This document shows, piece after piece, positions 38,488 to 46,811 of a stretch of 64,000 nucleotides of DNA. The notes under the pieces are model-generated. The model searched no databases. It was not told the origin of the DNA and saw only the letters and a list, made by a program, of their open reading frames with translations. Made by a program: the position numbers and the translations under genes. Positions within the stretch are counted from its first letter, which is position 1, and every line of letters begins with the position of its first letter. Origin of the DNA: Rhodoferax sp. (lineage in GTDB: Bacteria > Pseudomonadota > Gammaproteobacteria > Burkholderiales > Burkholderiaceae_C); the NCBI RefSeq assembly GCF_030653815.1, contig NZ_JAURYQ010000044.1, positions 1 to 64,000 of the forward strand, in the 5' to 3' direction.

Positions 38488-39966
38488 ATGAGTGCCTTCA
38501 TGAACCCACCTGTCCTTCAATTTGTCTGGCGCGGCGAGATTGTTACGCTGCAAAACGTCCCGCCGACCCGTACACTGCTGCAATTGCTGCGCGAAGACCT
38601 GGCCCACAGCGCCACCAAGGAAGGCTGCAATGAGGGCGACTGCGGTGCCTGCACTGTGGTGCTGGGCGAGTTGCAGGACGGGCAGATCCGCTACCGCGCC
38701 GTCAACAGCTGCATCAAAATGGCGCATGCCCTCAATGGCTTGGCGCTCTGGACTGCCGCTGATCTGGCCTCCTCGGAAGGCGCGGCACATCCGGTGCAGC
38801 AGGCGCTGCACCAGTGCCACGCCAGCCAGTGCGGCTTTTGCACCCCCGGCTTTGCCATGAGCCTGTTTGGCCTGTACCAGAACACGGTGCTGAAAGACTT
38901 GTCCGTCAGCCGCACCCAGGCGCAAGAGGCGCTGTCGGGCAACCTGTGCCGCTGCACGGGTTACCGACCCATTTTGGACGCGGCCGAGCAGATGACCACC
39001 CTGCCCCGCGTGAACCTGGACGAGACTCGCTTGCGCCAGCAGTTGGCGTCCATCGCGCCAGCGAACCGAACACAGGAAGCCGCCTGCTCCTACGACGCAC
39101 CAACCCGCCTCGACGCCCTGCTGGCGGCCCGCGCCGCCCGGCCGCAGGCCCAACTGGTGGCCGGTTGCACCGACGTGGGCTTGTGGGTCAACAAGCTGCA
39201 CATGGATTTTGCTCAGGTGCTTGACGTCACGCGGGTGGCGGAACTCAGGACCATCGAAGTGCAGGACGGTCATACCGTCATCGGCGCCGCCGTCAGCTTG
39301 CAGGACGCCTTTGCCGCGCTGGAAGCAGACCGACCGCAATTGCACGCGTTCTTCAACCGCTTTGCCGGTCTGCCGGTGCGCCATGCCGGCACCCTGGGCG
39401 GCAATATTGCCAACGGCTCGCCGATTGGCGACAGCATGCCGCTGCTGATCGCGCTGCGCGCCCGCGTGGTGCTGATGAGTCTGCGCGGCCAGCGTGAGCT
39501 GCCGCTGGAAGACCTTTACACCGGCTATCGCAAAAACGTCATGGCGGCCGACGAGGTGCTGGCCTTCATCCGTGTGCCGCTGCCAAAGCCCGATGCGCTG
39601 CTGCGCGTGTATAAAGTTTCCAAGCGTTGCGAAGACGACATTTCTGCGGTGTGTCTGGCCATCCAACTGCACATGCGGGACGGGCGCATCACCGAGGCTT
39701 CCATCGGCGCTGGGGGTGTGGCGGCCACACCGGTGCGCGCGGTGCAAACCGAGGCCGTGCTTACCGGACAGCCCTGGACGCACAACACCGTGGACCAAGC
39801 CAAGATGAGCCTGCGCAACGCGTTTCAGCCGATCTCGGACATGCGTGCCAGCGCTGCCTACCGCGAGCAGCTGCTGGACGGGCTGATGGAACGTTTCTGG
39901 CTGGAGAGACAGGGCGTGCCAAACACCAGCCTGACCAGCTTGTGCTTGGAAGGAGAGAACACATGA
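38488..39966 (+). CDS. xdhA: Xanthine dehydrogenase small subunit (FeS and FAD domains)
   Basis: A 492-residue protein. The N-terminal plant-type [2Fe-2S] domain has CNEGDCGACTVVLGE near residues 48-62; the second [2Fe-2S] domain has CGFCTPGFAMSLF near 115 and NLCRCTGYRPI near 152. The FAD-binding domain (about 195-480) has GGNIANGSPIGDSMP. It transfers electrons from the molybdenum centre to NAD+. It overlaps xdhB by ATGA. It oxidises hypoxanthine and xanthine to urate together with XdhB. Confidence 0.95.
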   Translation: MSAFMNPPVLQFVWRGEIVTLQNVPPTRTLLQLLREDLAHSATKEGCNEGDCGACTVVLGELQDGQIRYRAVNSCIKMAHALNGLALWTAADLASSEGAAHPVQQALHQCHASQCGFCTPGFAMSLFGLYQNTVLKDLSVSRTQAQEALSGNLCRCTGYRPILDAAEQMTTLPRVNLDETRLRQQLASIAPANRTQEAACSYDAPTRLDALLAARAARPQAQLVAGCTDVGLWVNKLHMDFAQVLDVTRVAELRTIEVQDGHTVIGAAVSLQDAFAALEADRPQLHAFFNRFAGLPVRHAGTLGGNIANGSPIGDSMPLLIALRARVVLMSLRGQRELPLEDLYTGYRKNVMAADEVLAFIRVPLPKPDALLRVYKVSKRCEDDISAVCLAIQLHMRDGRITEASIGAGGVAATPVRAVQTEAVLTGQPWTHNTVDQAKMSLRNAFQPISDMRASAAYREQLLDGLMERFWLERQGVPNTSLTSLCLEGENT

Positions 39967-42278
39967 ATGCAGCCCTGCCCGATCGCGCAGCCCCCCGCAT
40001 GGCCAGCGGCCAGTCCCACCCGCATGAGAGCGCTGCCGCCCAGATTGCCGGCGCCGCGACCTACATCGACGACATCCCGGAAGTGCGCGGCACGCTGTAT
40101 GCAGCGCCCGTGCTGTCCAGGGTGGCCCACGGCAAGTTGCTGGGGGTGGACACACAGGCTGCCCTGGCCCTGCCCGGTGTCCACGCCGTGCTGCTGGCGG
40201 CTGATGTGCCGGGCAGCAAGATGCTGGCCGCCTTTGCCGGTGATGAACCCGTGTTTGCAATAGACAGCGTGCAGCATGTGGGCCAGGTGATTGGCCTGGT
40301 GGTGGCCGACAGCGTGATGCTGGCACGCCGTGCGGCACGGCTGGTGGCACCGCAGATGGAGGTGCTGCCTGCCGTCCTGGACGTGCGCGCGGCCCGCCAG
40401 GCGCAAAGTTTTGTGCTGCCACCCGTGACGGTTCGCCGCGGTGATGCGGCCCAAGCCCTGGCCAGCGCGCCGCACACCCTGCACGGCACGCTGGAGGTTG
40501 GCGGCCAGGAACACTTTTACCTGGAAGGCCAGGTCGCTTATGCGCTGCCGCAGGAACAAAACCAGTGGCTGATTCACAGCAGCACCCAGCACCCCGGCGA
40601 GGTGCAGCACTGGGTGGCCCATGCCCTTGGTCTGGACAACCATGCGGTCACGGTGCAATGCCGGCGCATGGGCGGCGGCTTTGGCGGCAAGGAAACGCAG
40701 GCCGGTCATTTGGCGGTGTGGGCTGCGCTGGCAGCGCAGAAGGTGATGCGACCCGTCAAGCTACGGCTTGACCGCGATGATGACTTTCTCATCACCGGCA
40801 AGCGCCATCCGTTCAGCTATGACTACCGCGTGGGCTTTGACAACAGTGGCCGCTTGTGCGGGCTGCAGTTGCAGATGCTGGTGCACTGCGGTTTCAGCGC
40901 CGACTTGTCGGGCCCGGTGGCAGACCGCGCCATTTTTCATGCCGACAACGCCTACTTTTTGCGGGACGTGGAGATCACCTCGTACCGCTGCAAACTCAAC
41001 ACCCAAAGCCACACCGCGTTTCGCGGCTTTGGCGGGCCACAGGGCATGATCGTCACCGAGGCGATTCTGGGCGACATCGCGCGCCACTTGGGGCTGGATC
41101 CGCTCACAGTGCGACAACGCAACCTGTACAGCGATGAAATTGGTGAGGTCCAACGCAACACCACCCACTACGGCATGCAGGTCGAGGGCAACATCCTGCA
41201 GCCGCTGATTTCAAAACTGGCGCAGACTGCCAACTACAGCCAGCGCCGCGAAGCCATTGCCAGCTGGAACCAAAACAGCGCAGTCGTCAAGCGCGGCATT
41301 GCCCTGACGCCGGTCAAGTTCGGCATCAGCTTCACCGCCACCCTGTTCAATCAGGCTGGCGCGCTGGTGCATGTTTACCTGGACGGCAGCGTCACAGTCA
41401 ACCACGGCGGCACCGAAATGGGGCAAGGCCTGCACACCAAAGTGGCCCAAATCGTGGCCGACGAGCTGGGAGTGCCGCTTGCAAGCGTGCAGGTCAGCGC
41501 CAGCGACACCAGCAAGATTCCCAACGCCTCGGCCACTGCCGCGTCGGCGGGTACCGACCTGAATGGCCGCGCGGCCCAGTTTGCCGCACGCCATGTGCGC
41601 GATAACCTGGCGGCGTTTGTGGCTGGCCTGGACGGCGTGGGTGCTGGTGCGGTGGAATTTGCCGCCGGCCAGGTGATCACGCCCCAGGCCAGGCGCAGCT
41701 TTAAAGACGTGGTGGCGCTGGCCTATGCGAATCGCATTCAACTCTGGAGCGACGGCTTTTACCGCACGCCCAAAATCCACTACGACAAAACCACCCTGAC
41801 CGGGCGGCCGTTTTATTATTTTGCCTATGGCGCAGCCTGCACCGAAGTGGCCATCGACACTTTGACTGGCGAGAACCGTGTGTTGAGGGTGGACATCCTG
41901 CACGACGTGGGTCGCTCCATCAACCCGGCCATCAACATCGGCCAGATTGAAGGTGGTTTTGTGCAGGGCATGGGCTGGCTCACCTCCGAGGAACTGGTGT
42001 GGAACGAGCAGGGCCTGCTGACCACACACGCACCCAGCACCTACAAAATACCCACGGCCGGTGATGTGCCCGGTCATTTCAAGGTCGATTTGTGGCCGGA
42101 GGCCAACCCCGAGGACAACGTGTTTGGCTCCAAGGCGGTGGGCGAGCCGCCGTTCATGCTGGCCATCAGCGTGTTCGAGGCCTTGCGTGACGCGGTAGCC
42201 CAGGCGCGCGGTGACAAACAGGCCGTAAAACTGGATGCACCGGCCACGGCGGAACGGGTGTTGGCGGCGCTGTCTTAA
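39963..42278 (+). CDS. xdhB: Xanthine dehydrogenase large (molybdopterin) subunit
   Basis: A 771-residue molybdenum hydroxylase subunit. Visible motifs are GGGFGGKETQ near residue 237, AFRGFGGPQG near 352, SDKIPNASAT-like SDTSKIPNASATAAS and the C-terminal GEPPFMLAISVFEALRDA, which carries the catalytic glutamate of the GEPP motif. The ATG overlaps the xdhA stop. The maturation gene xdhC, often third in the operon, is not downstream here; the next gene is a convergent regulator. The start at 39963 is fixed by the overlap and by MNAALPDRAAP; the open frame upstream lies inside xdhA. Confidence 0.95.
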   Translation: MNAALPDRAAPRMASGQSHPHESAAAQIAGAATYIDDIPEVRGTLYAAPVLSRVAHGKLLGVDTQAALALPGVHAVLLAADVPGSKMLAAFAGDEPVFAIDSVQHVGQVIGLVVADSVMLARRAARLVAPQMEVLPAVLDVRAARQAQSFVLPPVTVRRGDAAQALASAPHTLHGTLEVGGQEHFYLEGQVAYALPQEQNQWLIHSSTQHPGEVQHWVAHALGLDNHAVTVQCRRMGGGFGGKETQAGHLAVWAALAAQKVMRPVKLRLDRDDDFLITGKRHPFSYDYRVGFDNSGRLCGLQLQMLVHCGFSADLSGPVADRAIFHADNAYFLRDVEITSYRCKLNTQSHTAFRGFGGPQGMIVTEAILGDIARHLGLDPLTVRQRNLYSDEIGEVQRNTTHYGMQVEGNILQPLISKLAQTANYSQRREAIASWNQNSAVVKRGIALTPVKFGISFTATLFNQAGALVHVYLDGSVTVNHGGTEMGQGLHTKVAQIVADELGVPLASVQVSASDTSKIPNASATAASAGTDLNGRAAQFAARHVRDNLAAFVAGLDGVGAGAVEFAAGQVITPQARRSFKDVVALAYANRIQLWSDGFYRTPKIHYDKTTLTGRPFYYFAYGAACTEVAIDTLTGENRVLRVDILHDVGRSINPAINIGQIEGGFVQGMGWLTSEELVWNEQGLLTTHAPSTYKIPTAGDVPGHFKVDLWPEANPEDNVFGSKAVGEPPFMLAISVFEALRDAVAQARGDKQAVKLDAPATAERVLAALS

Positions 42279-42285
42279 TCAGTTG

Positions 42286-42363
42286 GGGTCAGAGCACGTC
42301 GCTGCGCGAGTGGTCTGACCCACAAAGTTTCAAGTTTGGTCTGACCCGCAAGGTTTCAGGTTT
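42286..42363. repeat. GGGTCAGA inverted repeat and 26-bp tandem repeats
   Basis: GGGTCAGA (42286-42293) pairs with TCTGACCC (42314-42321). From 42312 a 26-bp unit (GGTCTGACCC, then A/G CAAAGTTTCAAGTTT-like) occurs twice in tandem (42312-42337 and 42338-42363), and a third CAGACCC follows. The second copy runs to the stop codon of the regulator gene. GGGGTCAGA/TCTGACCCC words are typical of REP sequences linked to RAYT transposases in Betaproteobacteria. Confidence 0.6.
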
Positions 42364-42986
42364 CAGACCCCGGCCAGCGAGCGCAAGGCGTTGGGGTTGA
42401 CCAGATTGAGCACGCGGCCGGAGCCGCTGATCAGGCTTTGCTCGCGCAGGTGACGCAGCACGCGCGAAAAGGTCTCGGGGGCAATGCCGAGTTGCGCCGC
42501 AATGCTGCGCTTGCGCTGGTGCAATTCCACCGCCATCTGACCTTGGGCACCGGACTGGGCGTGGCTCAACAACCACTCGGCGCAGCGTGCCTCGGCATCC
42601 TTGGCCAGTCGGCTCACAGCAAATTCGGTTTGTCGGCGGTGGGCCATCGCCACGTCCGTGAGCACGGCCTGGGCAGCTGCCGGCAGGTCAGAGATGCCTT
42701 TGCTGAAGTCGTCGATGCTGACCTGGCGTAACTGCACCGGGGTGTCGGCCAGAGCGTCAACCAGGTGCGGCAAATTAAGCACCGCGGAACTGGCGTCCAG
42801 CCAGCACGGACCTTCGAGCACGCCGATCTGATGCTCCATCAAGCCATCATCAAGCACACCCAGCGCCACGCGCCCGGATTCAATATAACTGACCCATACC
42901 GGCTTGCCACCGCGCTGCAGCAAGCGCTGTCCGCGGGCAATGTTCTGGGACTGGGCACGGGGATCAATGGTGTTGACGGTAAACAT
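42363..42986 (-). CDS. Crp/FNR-family transcriptional regulator
   Basis: A 207-residue regulator with an N-terminal effector domain (about 15-120) and a C-terminal winged helix (RSIAAQLGIAPETFSRVLRHLREQSLIS, about 162-189). The recognition helix has the E-x-x-S-R pattern of FNR-type proteins, which read TTGAT half-sites. The four N-terminal cysteines that bind the oxygen-sensing [4Fe-4S] cluster in FNR are absent; only two cysteines occur, in the middle. The signal is therefore unknown. A 9/10 FNR box lies 36 bp upstream of its ATG, suggesting autoregulation or control by another FNR. There is no clear ribosome site. Confidence 0.85.
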   Translation of the reverse strand: MFTVNTIDPRAQSQNIARGQRLLQRGGKPVWVSYIESGRVALGVLDDGLMEHQIGVLEGPCWLDASSAVLNLPHLVDALADTPVQLRQVSIDDFSKGISDLPAAAQAVLTDVAMAHRRQTEFAVSRLAKDAEARCAEWLLSHAQSGAQGQMAVELHQRKRSIAAQLGIAPETFSRVLRHLREQSLISGSGRVLNLVNPNALRSLAGV

Positions 42987-42987
42987 A

Positions 42988-43006
42988 GGCGCTACTTTGC
43001 AGCGCC
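42988..43006. promoter_or_regulatory. Perfect inverted repeat abutting the regulator start codon
   Basis: GGCGCT-ACTTTGC-AGCGCC is a perfect 6-bp dyad whose edge is one base from the regulator ATG. It occupies the place of a ribosome site, so it could be an operator near +1 or a structure affecting translation. Confidence 0.4.
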
Positions 43007-43021
43007 TGACCCCGGCAAAAC

Positions 43022-43035
43022 TTGAGGAAGATCAA
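43022..43035 (-). promoter_or_regulatory. Near-consensus FNR box upstream of the Crp/FNR gene
   Basis: TTGAG-GAAG-ATCAA matches TTGAT-N4-ATCAA at nine of ten positions. The centre (43028.5) is about 42 bp from the ATG at 42986. In a class II promoter the site sits at -41.5, which would put transcription start almost at the start codon. It lies in the 70 bp between the regulator and livF. Confidence 0.6.
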
Positions 43036-43056
43036 CGAAGATCAAAAAACCCGGAT

Positions 43057-43773
43057 TTACTCACCCAGGTAAGCCGCCCGCACTTTGGGGTCGTGCAACA
43101 TGGTTTTGGCGTCGCCGGTCATGGTGATCAACCCCGAGTCCATGACGTAGCCACGGTCGGCAATGCCCAGCGCGCGGCTGGCGTTTTGCTCGACCAGCAG
43201 GATCGTGACGCCCTGCGCATAAACCTCCCGCACCACATCAAAAATCTTGTCCACCATGATCGGCGACAAGCCCATGGACGGTTCATCCAGCAGCAGCACC
43301 TTGGGCCGGCTCATCAAGGCTCGGCCCATGGCCAGCATCTGCTGTTCGCCACCGCTCATGGTGCCAGCGAGCTGGTCCCGGCGCTCTTTCAGGCGAGGGA
43401 AAGTGGTGAACACACGGTCGATGTCTTGCAGAATGTCGGCCTGATCGCTGCGAATATAAGCGCCCATCTGCAGGTTCTCGATGATCGTCATGCGGGTGAA
43501 CACGCCGCGGCCCTCGGGCACCATGGCCAGGCCTTGCTTGACCAGGTCCCAGGGCCCTTGGCCGCGAATACTTTTGCCCAGGTACTCGATGTCGCCATCG
43601 TTGATGGGCAATGAGCCAGTGATGGCCTTCATGGTGGTCGTTTTGCCAGCCCCGTTGGAGCCGATGAGCGATACCAGTTCGCCCTCGCAGACTTCAAAAT
43701 CAACCCCTTTGACGGCCTGGATGCCGCCGTAAGCCACTTTAAGGCCTTTGACTTTCAATAAAACTTCGGCCAT
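43057..43773 (-). CDS. livF: Branched-chain amino acid ABC transporter ATP-binding protein LivF
   Basis: A 238-residue ATPase with Walker A GSNGAGKTTTMKA near residue 39, signature MSGGEQQMLAMGRAL and Walker B LLLDEPSMGLSP. The length and the LGKSI/GRGVF-type insertion are those of LivF. The ATG at 43773 directly follows the livG stop (1 bp gap). It is the last gene of livHMGF. It powers leucine/isoleucine/valine or related amino acid import. Confidence 0.92.
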   Translation of the reverse strand: MAEVLLKVKGLKVAYGGIQAVKGVDFEVCEGELVSLIGSNGAGKTTTMKAITGSLPINDGDIEYLGKSIRGQGPWDLVKQGLAMVPEGRGVFTRMTIIENLQMGAYIRSDQADILQDIDRVFTTFPRLKERRDQLAGTMSGGEQQMLAMGRALMSRPKVLLLDEPSMGLSPIMVDKIFDVVREVYAQGVTILLVEQNASRALGIADRGYVMDSGLITMTGDAKTMLHDPKVRAAYLGE

Positions 43774-43774
43774 G

Positions 43775-44545
43775 TCAGTGTCCTCCGGTGCCAAGGTAGG
43801 CTTCAATCACTTTTTCGTTGCGCTGCACATCGGCTGGCGTACCTTCAGCGATCTGCTTGCCATAGTCGAGCACGGTGACACGGTCACACAAGCCCATGAC
43901 CAGTTTCACGTCGTGCTCGATCAGCAAAATGGTGCGGTTGTCGTTGCGGATCTTGTCGATCAGCTCGCGCAACATCACTTTTTCTGTGCTGTTCATGCCC
44001 GCTGCCGGTTCATCCAGCGCAATCAGTTGCGGGTCGGTGGCCAGGGCGCGGGCAATCTCCAGCCGCCGCTGATCGCCGTAGCTGAGGGTGCGCGCCTTGA
44101 AGTCGGCCAGGTTGCCAATGCCCACGTAGTCCAGCAACTCGTGCGCACGCTGGGCAATAGCGGCTTCTTCCAACTTGAAACCGGCGGTGCGAAAAACAGC
44201 GCCGAGCAAGCCCGAATGGGTGCGCACATGGCGCCCCACCATGACGTTTTCGAGCGCCGTCATCTCGGCAAACAGCCGGATGTTCTGGAAAGTGCGGGCG
44301 ATACCGGCCTTGGCCACCTGGTGCACTGCCGTGGGCTGGTAGGGCTTTCCGGCCAGCTCGAAAGTACCGGTGTCGGGGGTGTACAAGCCGGTAAGCACAT
44401 TGAAGAAGGTGGTTTTGCCAGCGCCATTGGGGCCGATCAGGCCGTAGACCTGGCCGCGTTTGATGAGGATGCCCACATCGCTCAAAGCCTGCAAGCCGCC
44501 GAAACGCTTGGACACGCCGGCCACGTTGAGTACGTTGTCTGTCAT
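43775..44545 (-). CDS. livG: Branched-chain amino acid ABC transporter ATP-binding protein LivG
   Basis: A 256-residue ATPase with Walker A GPNGAGKTTFFNVLTG near residue 38, the LivG-type segment GIARTFQNIRLFAEMTALENVMVG, signature LSYGDQRRLEIARAL and Walker B LIALDEPAAGMN. The ATG at 44545 (MTDNVLNVAGVSKRFGG) is the family start; the upstream extension lies in the livM end. It is coupled to livF. Confidence 0.93.
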   Translation of the reverse strand: MTDNVLNVAGVSKRFGGLQALSDVGILIKRGQVYGLIGPNGAGKTTFFNVLTGLYTPDTGTFELAGKPYQPTAVHQVAKAGIARTFQNIRLFAEMTALENVMVGRHVRTHSGLLGAVFRTAGFKLEEAAIAQRAHELLDYVGIGNLADFKARTLSYGDQRRLEIARALATDPQLIALDEPAAGMNSTEKVMLRELIDKIRNDNRTILLIEHDVKLVMGLCDRVTVLDYGKQIAEGTPADVQRNEKVIEAYLGTGGH

Positions 44546-44571
44546 GTTGTTTCTTCTTGGGTAGGGCTGCG

Positions 44572-45657
44572 TCAGGGCTTGGTGGTTTGCAGGGACTTGC
44601 CATGTTCTGGCGATGGCCACAAGCCACGCGGGCGCCACAGCATCACGATGATCATGGCCAGCGCAATCAGCAATTGGCGCAGGATGGAGGCGTCGAGCCG
44701 TCCATCGGTCATGTTTTGCAGCGGGCCGGCCACATAGCGCAAGACTTCGGGCAAGGCGGACAAGGCCACCGCACCCAGAATCACACCCGGCAGGTGACCG
44801 ATGCCGCCCAGGACCACCATGGCCACGATCATGACGGACTCCATCAATGCGAACGACTCGGGCGAAATGAAGCCCTGAAACGACGCAAACATGGCGCCTG
44901 AAACACCACCAAACGTGGCGCCCATGCCAAACGCCAGCAGTTTCAGGTTACGCGTGTTGATGCCCATGGCCTTGGCGGCGATTTCGTCTTCGCGAATGGC
45001 CATCCAGGCGCGGCCCACGCGCGAGAGTTGGAGCCGGTGCGAAATAATCACGCAACCCACCACCAACGCCAAAAACAGGTAGTAGTACAGCGAGACCGAA
45101 GCCACCTCGAACCCGGCCACCTCCACTTTCTTGCCCAGGCTTACGCCAAAAAAGCTCAGCGAGTCAATTTGACCCAAGCCCTTGGGGCCGTTGGTGATGT
45201 TGATCGGGTGGTCCAGGTTGTTCAAGAAGATGCGAATGATTTCACCGAAACCCAGCGTCACAATGGCCAGGTAGTCGCCGCGCAGCCGCAAAGTGGGCGC
45301 GCCCAGCAAAACACCTAATAATCCAGCCAGGCCCGCCGCAGCCGGGATCACCAGCCAGATCGGCAAATGCAGGCCATTGGGAAACATGGCGGCAATGGCA
45401 GGGAAAGTATCACTGAGATGAGGTGAGGCCAGCAACGCGTACATGTAGGCCCCAATAGCGAAAAATGCCACGTAGCCCAAGTCGAGCAAGCCGGCGTAAC
45501 CCACCACGATGTTCAGGCCCAGCGCCAGCAGGACATACAGCAGCGCCATGTCGGCAATGCGCACCCAGGCGTTGCCAAAGCCCTGCAGCACCAGCGGCAG
45601 CACCAGCAAACCCAGTGCCGCCAGCAGGAAAACGATGATTTCTTTCTTTTTTTTCAT
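44572..45657 (-). CDS. livM: Branched-chain amino acid ABC transporter permease LivM
   Basis: A 361-residue permease with about eight to ten membrane segments, including LNIVVGYAGLLDLGYVAFFAIGAYMYALLA near residue 48 and the coupling loop SRVGRAWMAIREDEIAAKAMGI near 212, both typical of LivM. AAGGAGACACAGC precedes its ATG. It is the second gene of the operon, 11 bp after livH. Confidence 0.93.
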   Translation of the reverse strand: MKKKKEIIVFLLAALGLLVLPLVLQGFGNAWVRIADMALLYVLLALGLNIVVGYAGLLDLGYVAFFAIGAYMYALLASPHLSDTFPAIAAMFPNGLHLPIWLVIPAAAGLAGLLGVLLGAPTLRLRGDYLAIVTLGFGEIIRIFLNNLDHPINITNGPKGLGQIDSLSFFGVSLGKKVEVAGFEVASVSLYYYLFLALVVGCVIISHRLQLSRVGRAWMAIREDEIAAKAMGINTRNLKLLAFGMGATFGGVSGAMFASFQGFISPESFALMESVMIVAMVVLGGIGHLPGVILGAVALSALPEVLRYVAGPLQNMTDGRLDASILRQLLIALAMIIVMLWRPRGLWPSPEHGKSLQTTKP

Positions 45658-45668
45658 GCTGTGTCTCC

Positions 45669-46598
45669 TTAAGCCCTGTCCGCCACCCGCTCACCCAGCA
45701 GGCCCGAGGGCCGCAGCGTGAGCACAATGATCAGCACCACAAAGGCAAAAATATCCGAATAGTGGCTGCCCAGCACCCCGCCGGTGAGCTTGCCAATGTA
45801 GCCCGCCCCCAGCGCCTCGATCAGGCCCAGCAAAATGCCGCCGACCACGGCGCCGGACAGGTTGCCAATGCCGCCAAAGACGGCAGCGGTAAAGGCTTTC
45901 AGGCCCGGCAAAAAGCCCATGGTGTGTTGCACCGTGCCATAGTTGGCTGCCCACATGACACCGGCAATGGCCGCCAAAACAGCACCAATCACAAAGGTGG
46001 CCGAAATCACCAGGTCGGGCTTGACGCCCATGAGTGCCGCGACCCGGGGGTTTTCAGCGGTGGCGCGCATGGCACGCCCCAGTTTGGTGTAGTTAACCAG
46101 GTACATCAGGGTCGCCAGCGACAGCGCCGTGACGCCCAGAATCAGCACCTGAGTCACCGAAATCACCGCACCACCAATTTCATACGGGGTGCCGCCGATC
46201 AGGTTGGGATAAGGCTTGTAATTGGGTTTCCAGATGATCATGGCCATCGTTTGCAGAAAAATCGACATGCCAATGGCGGTGATCAGGGGTGCCAGCCGCG
46301 GGCTGTTGCGCAGCGGCCTGTAGGCGATTTTTTCGATACTGAAATTGAGCGTCGCGGCCACGACGCAGGCAATGACCACCGCAATCAGCAGAATGATCCA
46401 GCCCGGTGCACCCGGCATGGCCTCCTGCATCAAGCCAATGATGGTCCAACTGGTCAGGGCGCCCACCATCAACACCTCGCCGTGCGCGAAGTTGATCAGG
46501 CCAATGATGCCGTACACCATGGTGTAGCCCAACGCCACCAAGGCATACATGCTGCCCAACACCAGACCATTGATGATCTGCTGGATCAAGGTTTCCAT
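45669..46598 (-). CDS. livH: Branched-chain amino acid ABC transporter permease LivH
   Basis: A 309-residue permease with GLVLGSMYALVALGYTMVYGIIGLINFAHGE at the start, the hallmark of LivH, and the coupling loop TKLGRAMRATAENPRVAALMGV near residue 170. It is the first gene of livHMGF, with 213 bp of upstream non-coding DNA that should hold the promoter. No periplasmic binding protein (LivJ/K) is in the cluster; it must be elsewhere. Confidence 0.93.
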   Translation of the reverse strand: METLIQQIINGLVLGSMYALVALGYTMVYGIIGLINFAHGEVLMVGALTSWTIIGLMQEAMPGAPGWIILLIAVVIACVVAATLNFSIEKIAYRPLRNSPRLAPLITAIGMSIFLQTMAMIIWKPNYKPYPNLIGGTPYEIGGAVISVTQVLILGVTALSLATLMYLVNYTKLGRAMRATAENPRVAALMGVKPDLVISATFVIGAVLAAIAGVMWAANYGTVQHTMGFLPGLKAFTAAVFGGIGNLSGAVVGGILLGLIEALGAGYIGKLTGGVLGSHYSDIFAFVVLIIVLTLRPSGLLGERVADRA

Positions 46599-46811
46599 AC
46601 TTTAGTTTTCTCCGATTTTTGGCCGGTTGATGTGTCAACACTTTTGCTGACCCGCTATACAGCCTTGTGAGCTTTGCCCGTGAGTTGACGGCAAGCCTGT
46701 CAACGACGTGTTTGTTTCGAAAGATTGTAGCCACGAGGCCGCCTCAGGGATCTGCACCAAACGCGCGGGTTTACCCTTGCACAAGCGCATGCAAGCAAGA
46801 GCAATGCCACT

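Noticed and set aside
38287-40422. Long minus-strand open frame (711 codons) opposite xdhA/xdhB
   Set aside because: It is antisense to two unmistakable genes, has low-complexity His/Gln/Arg-rich composition typical of the complement of GC-rich coding DNA, and shows no family resemblance.
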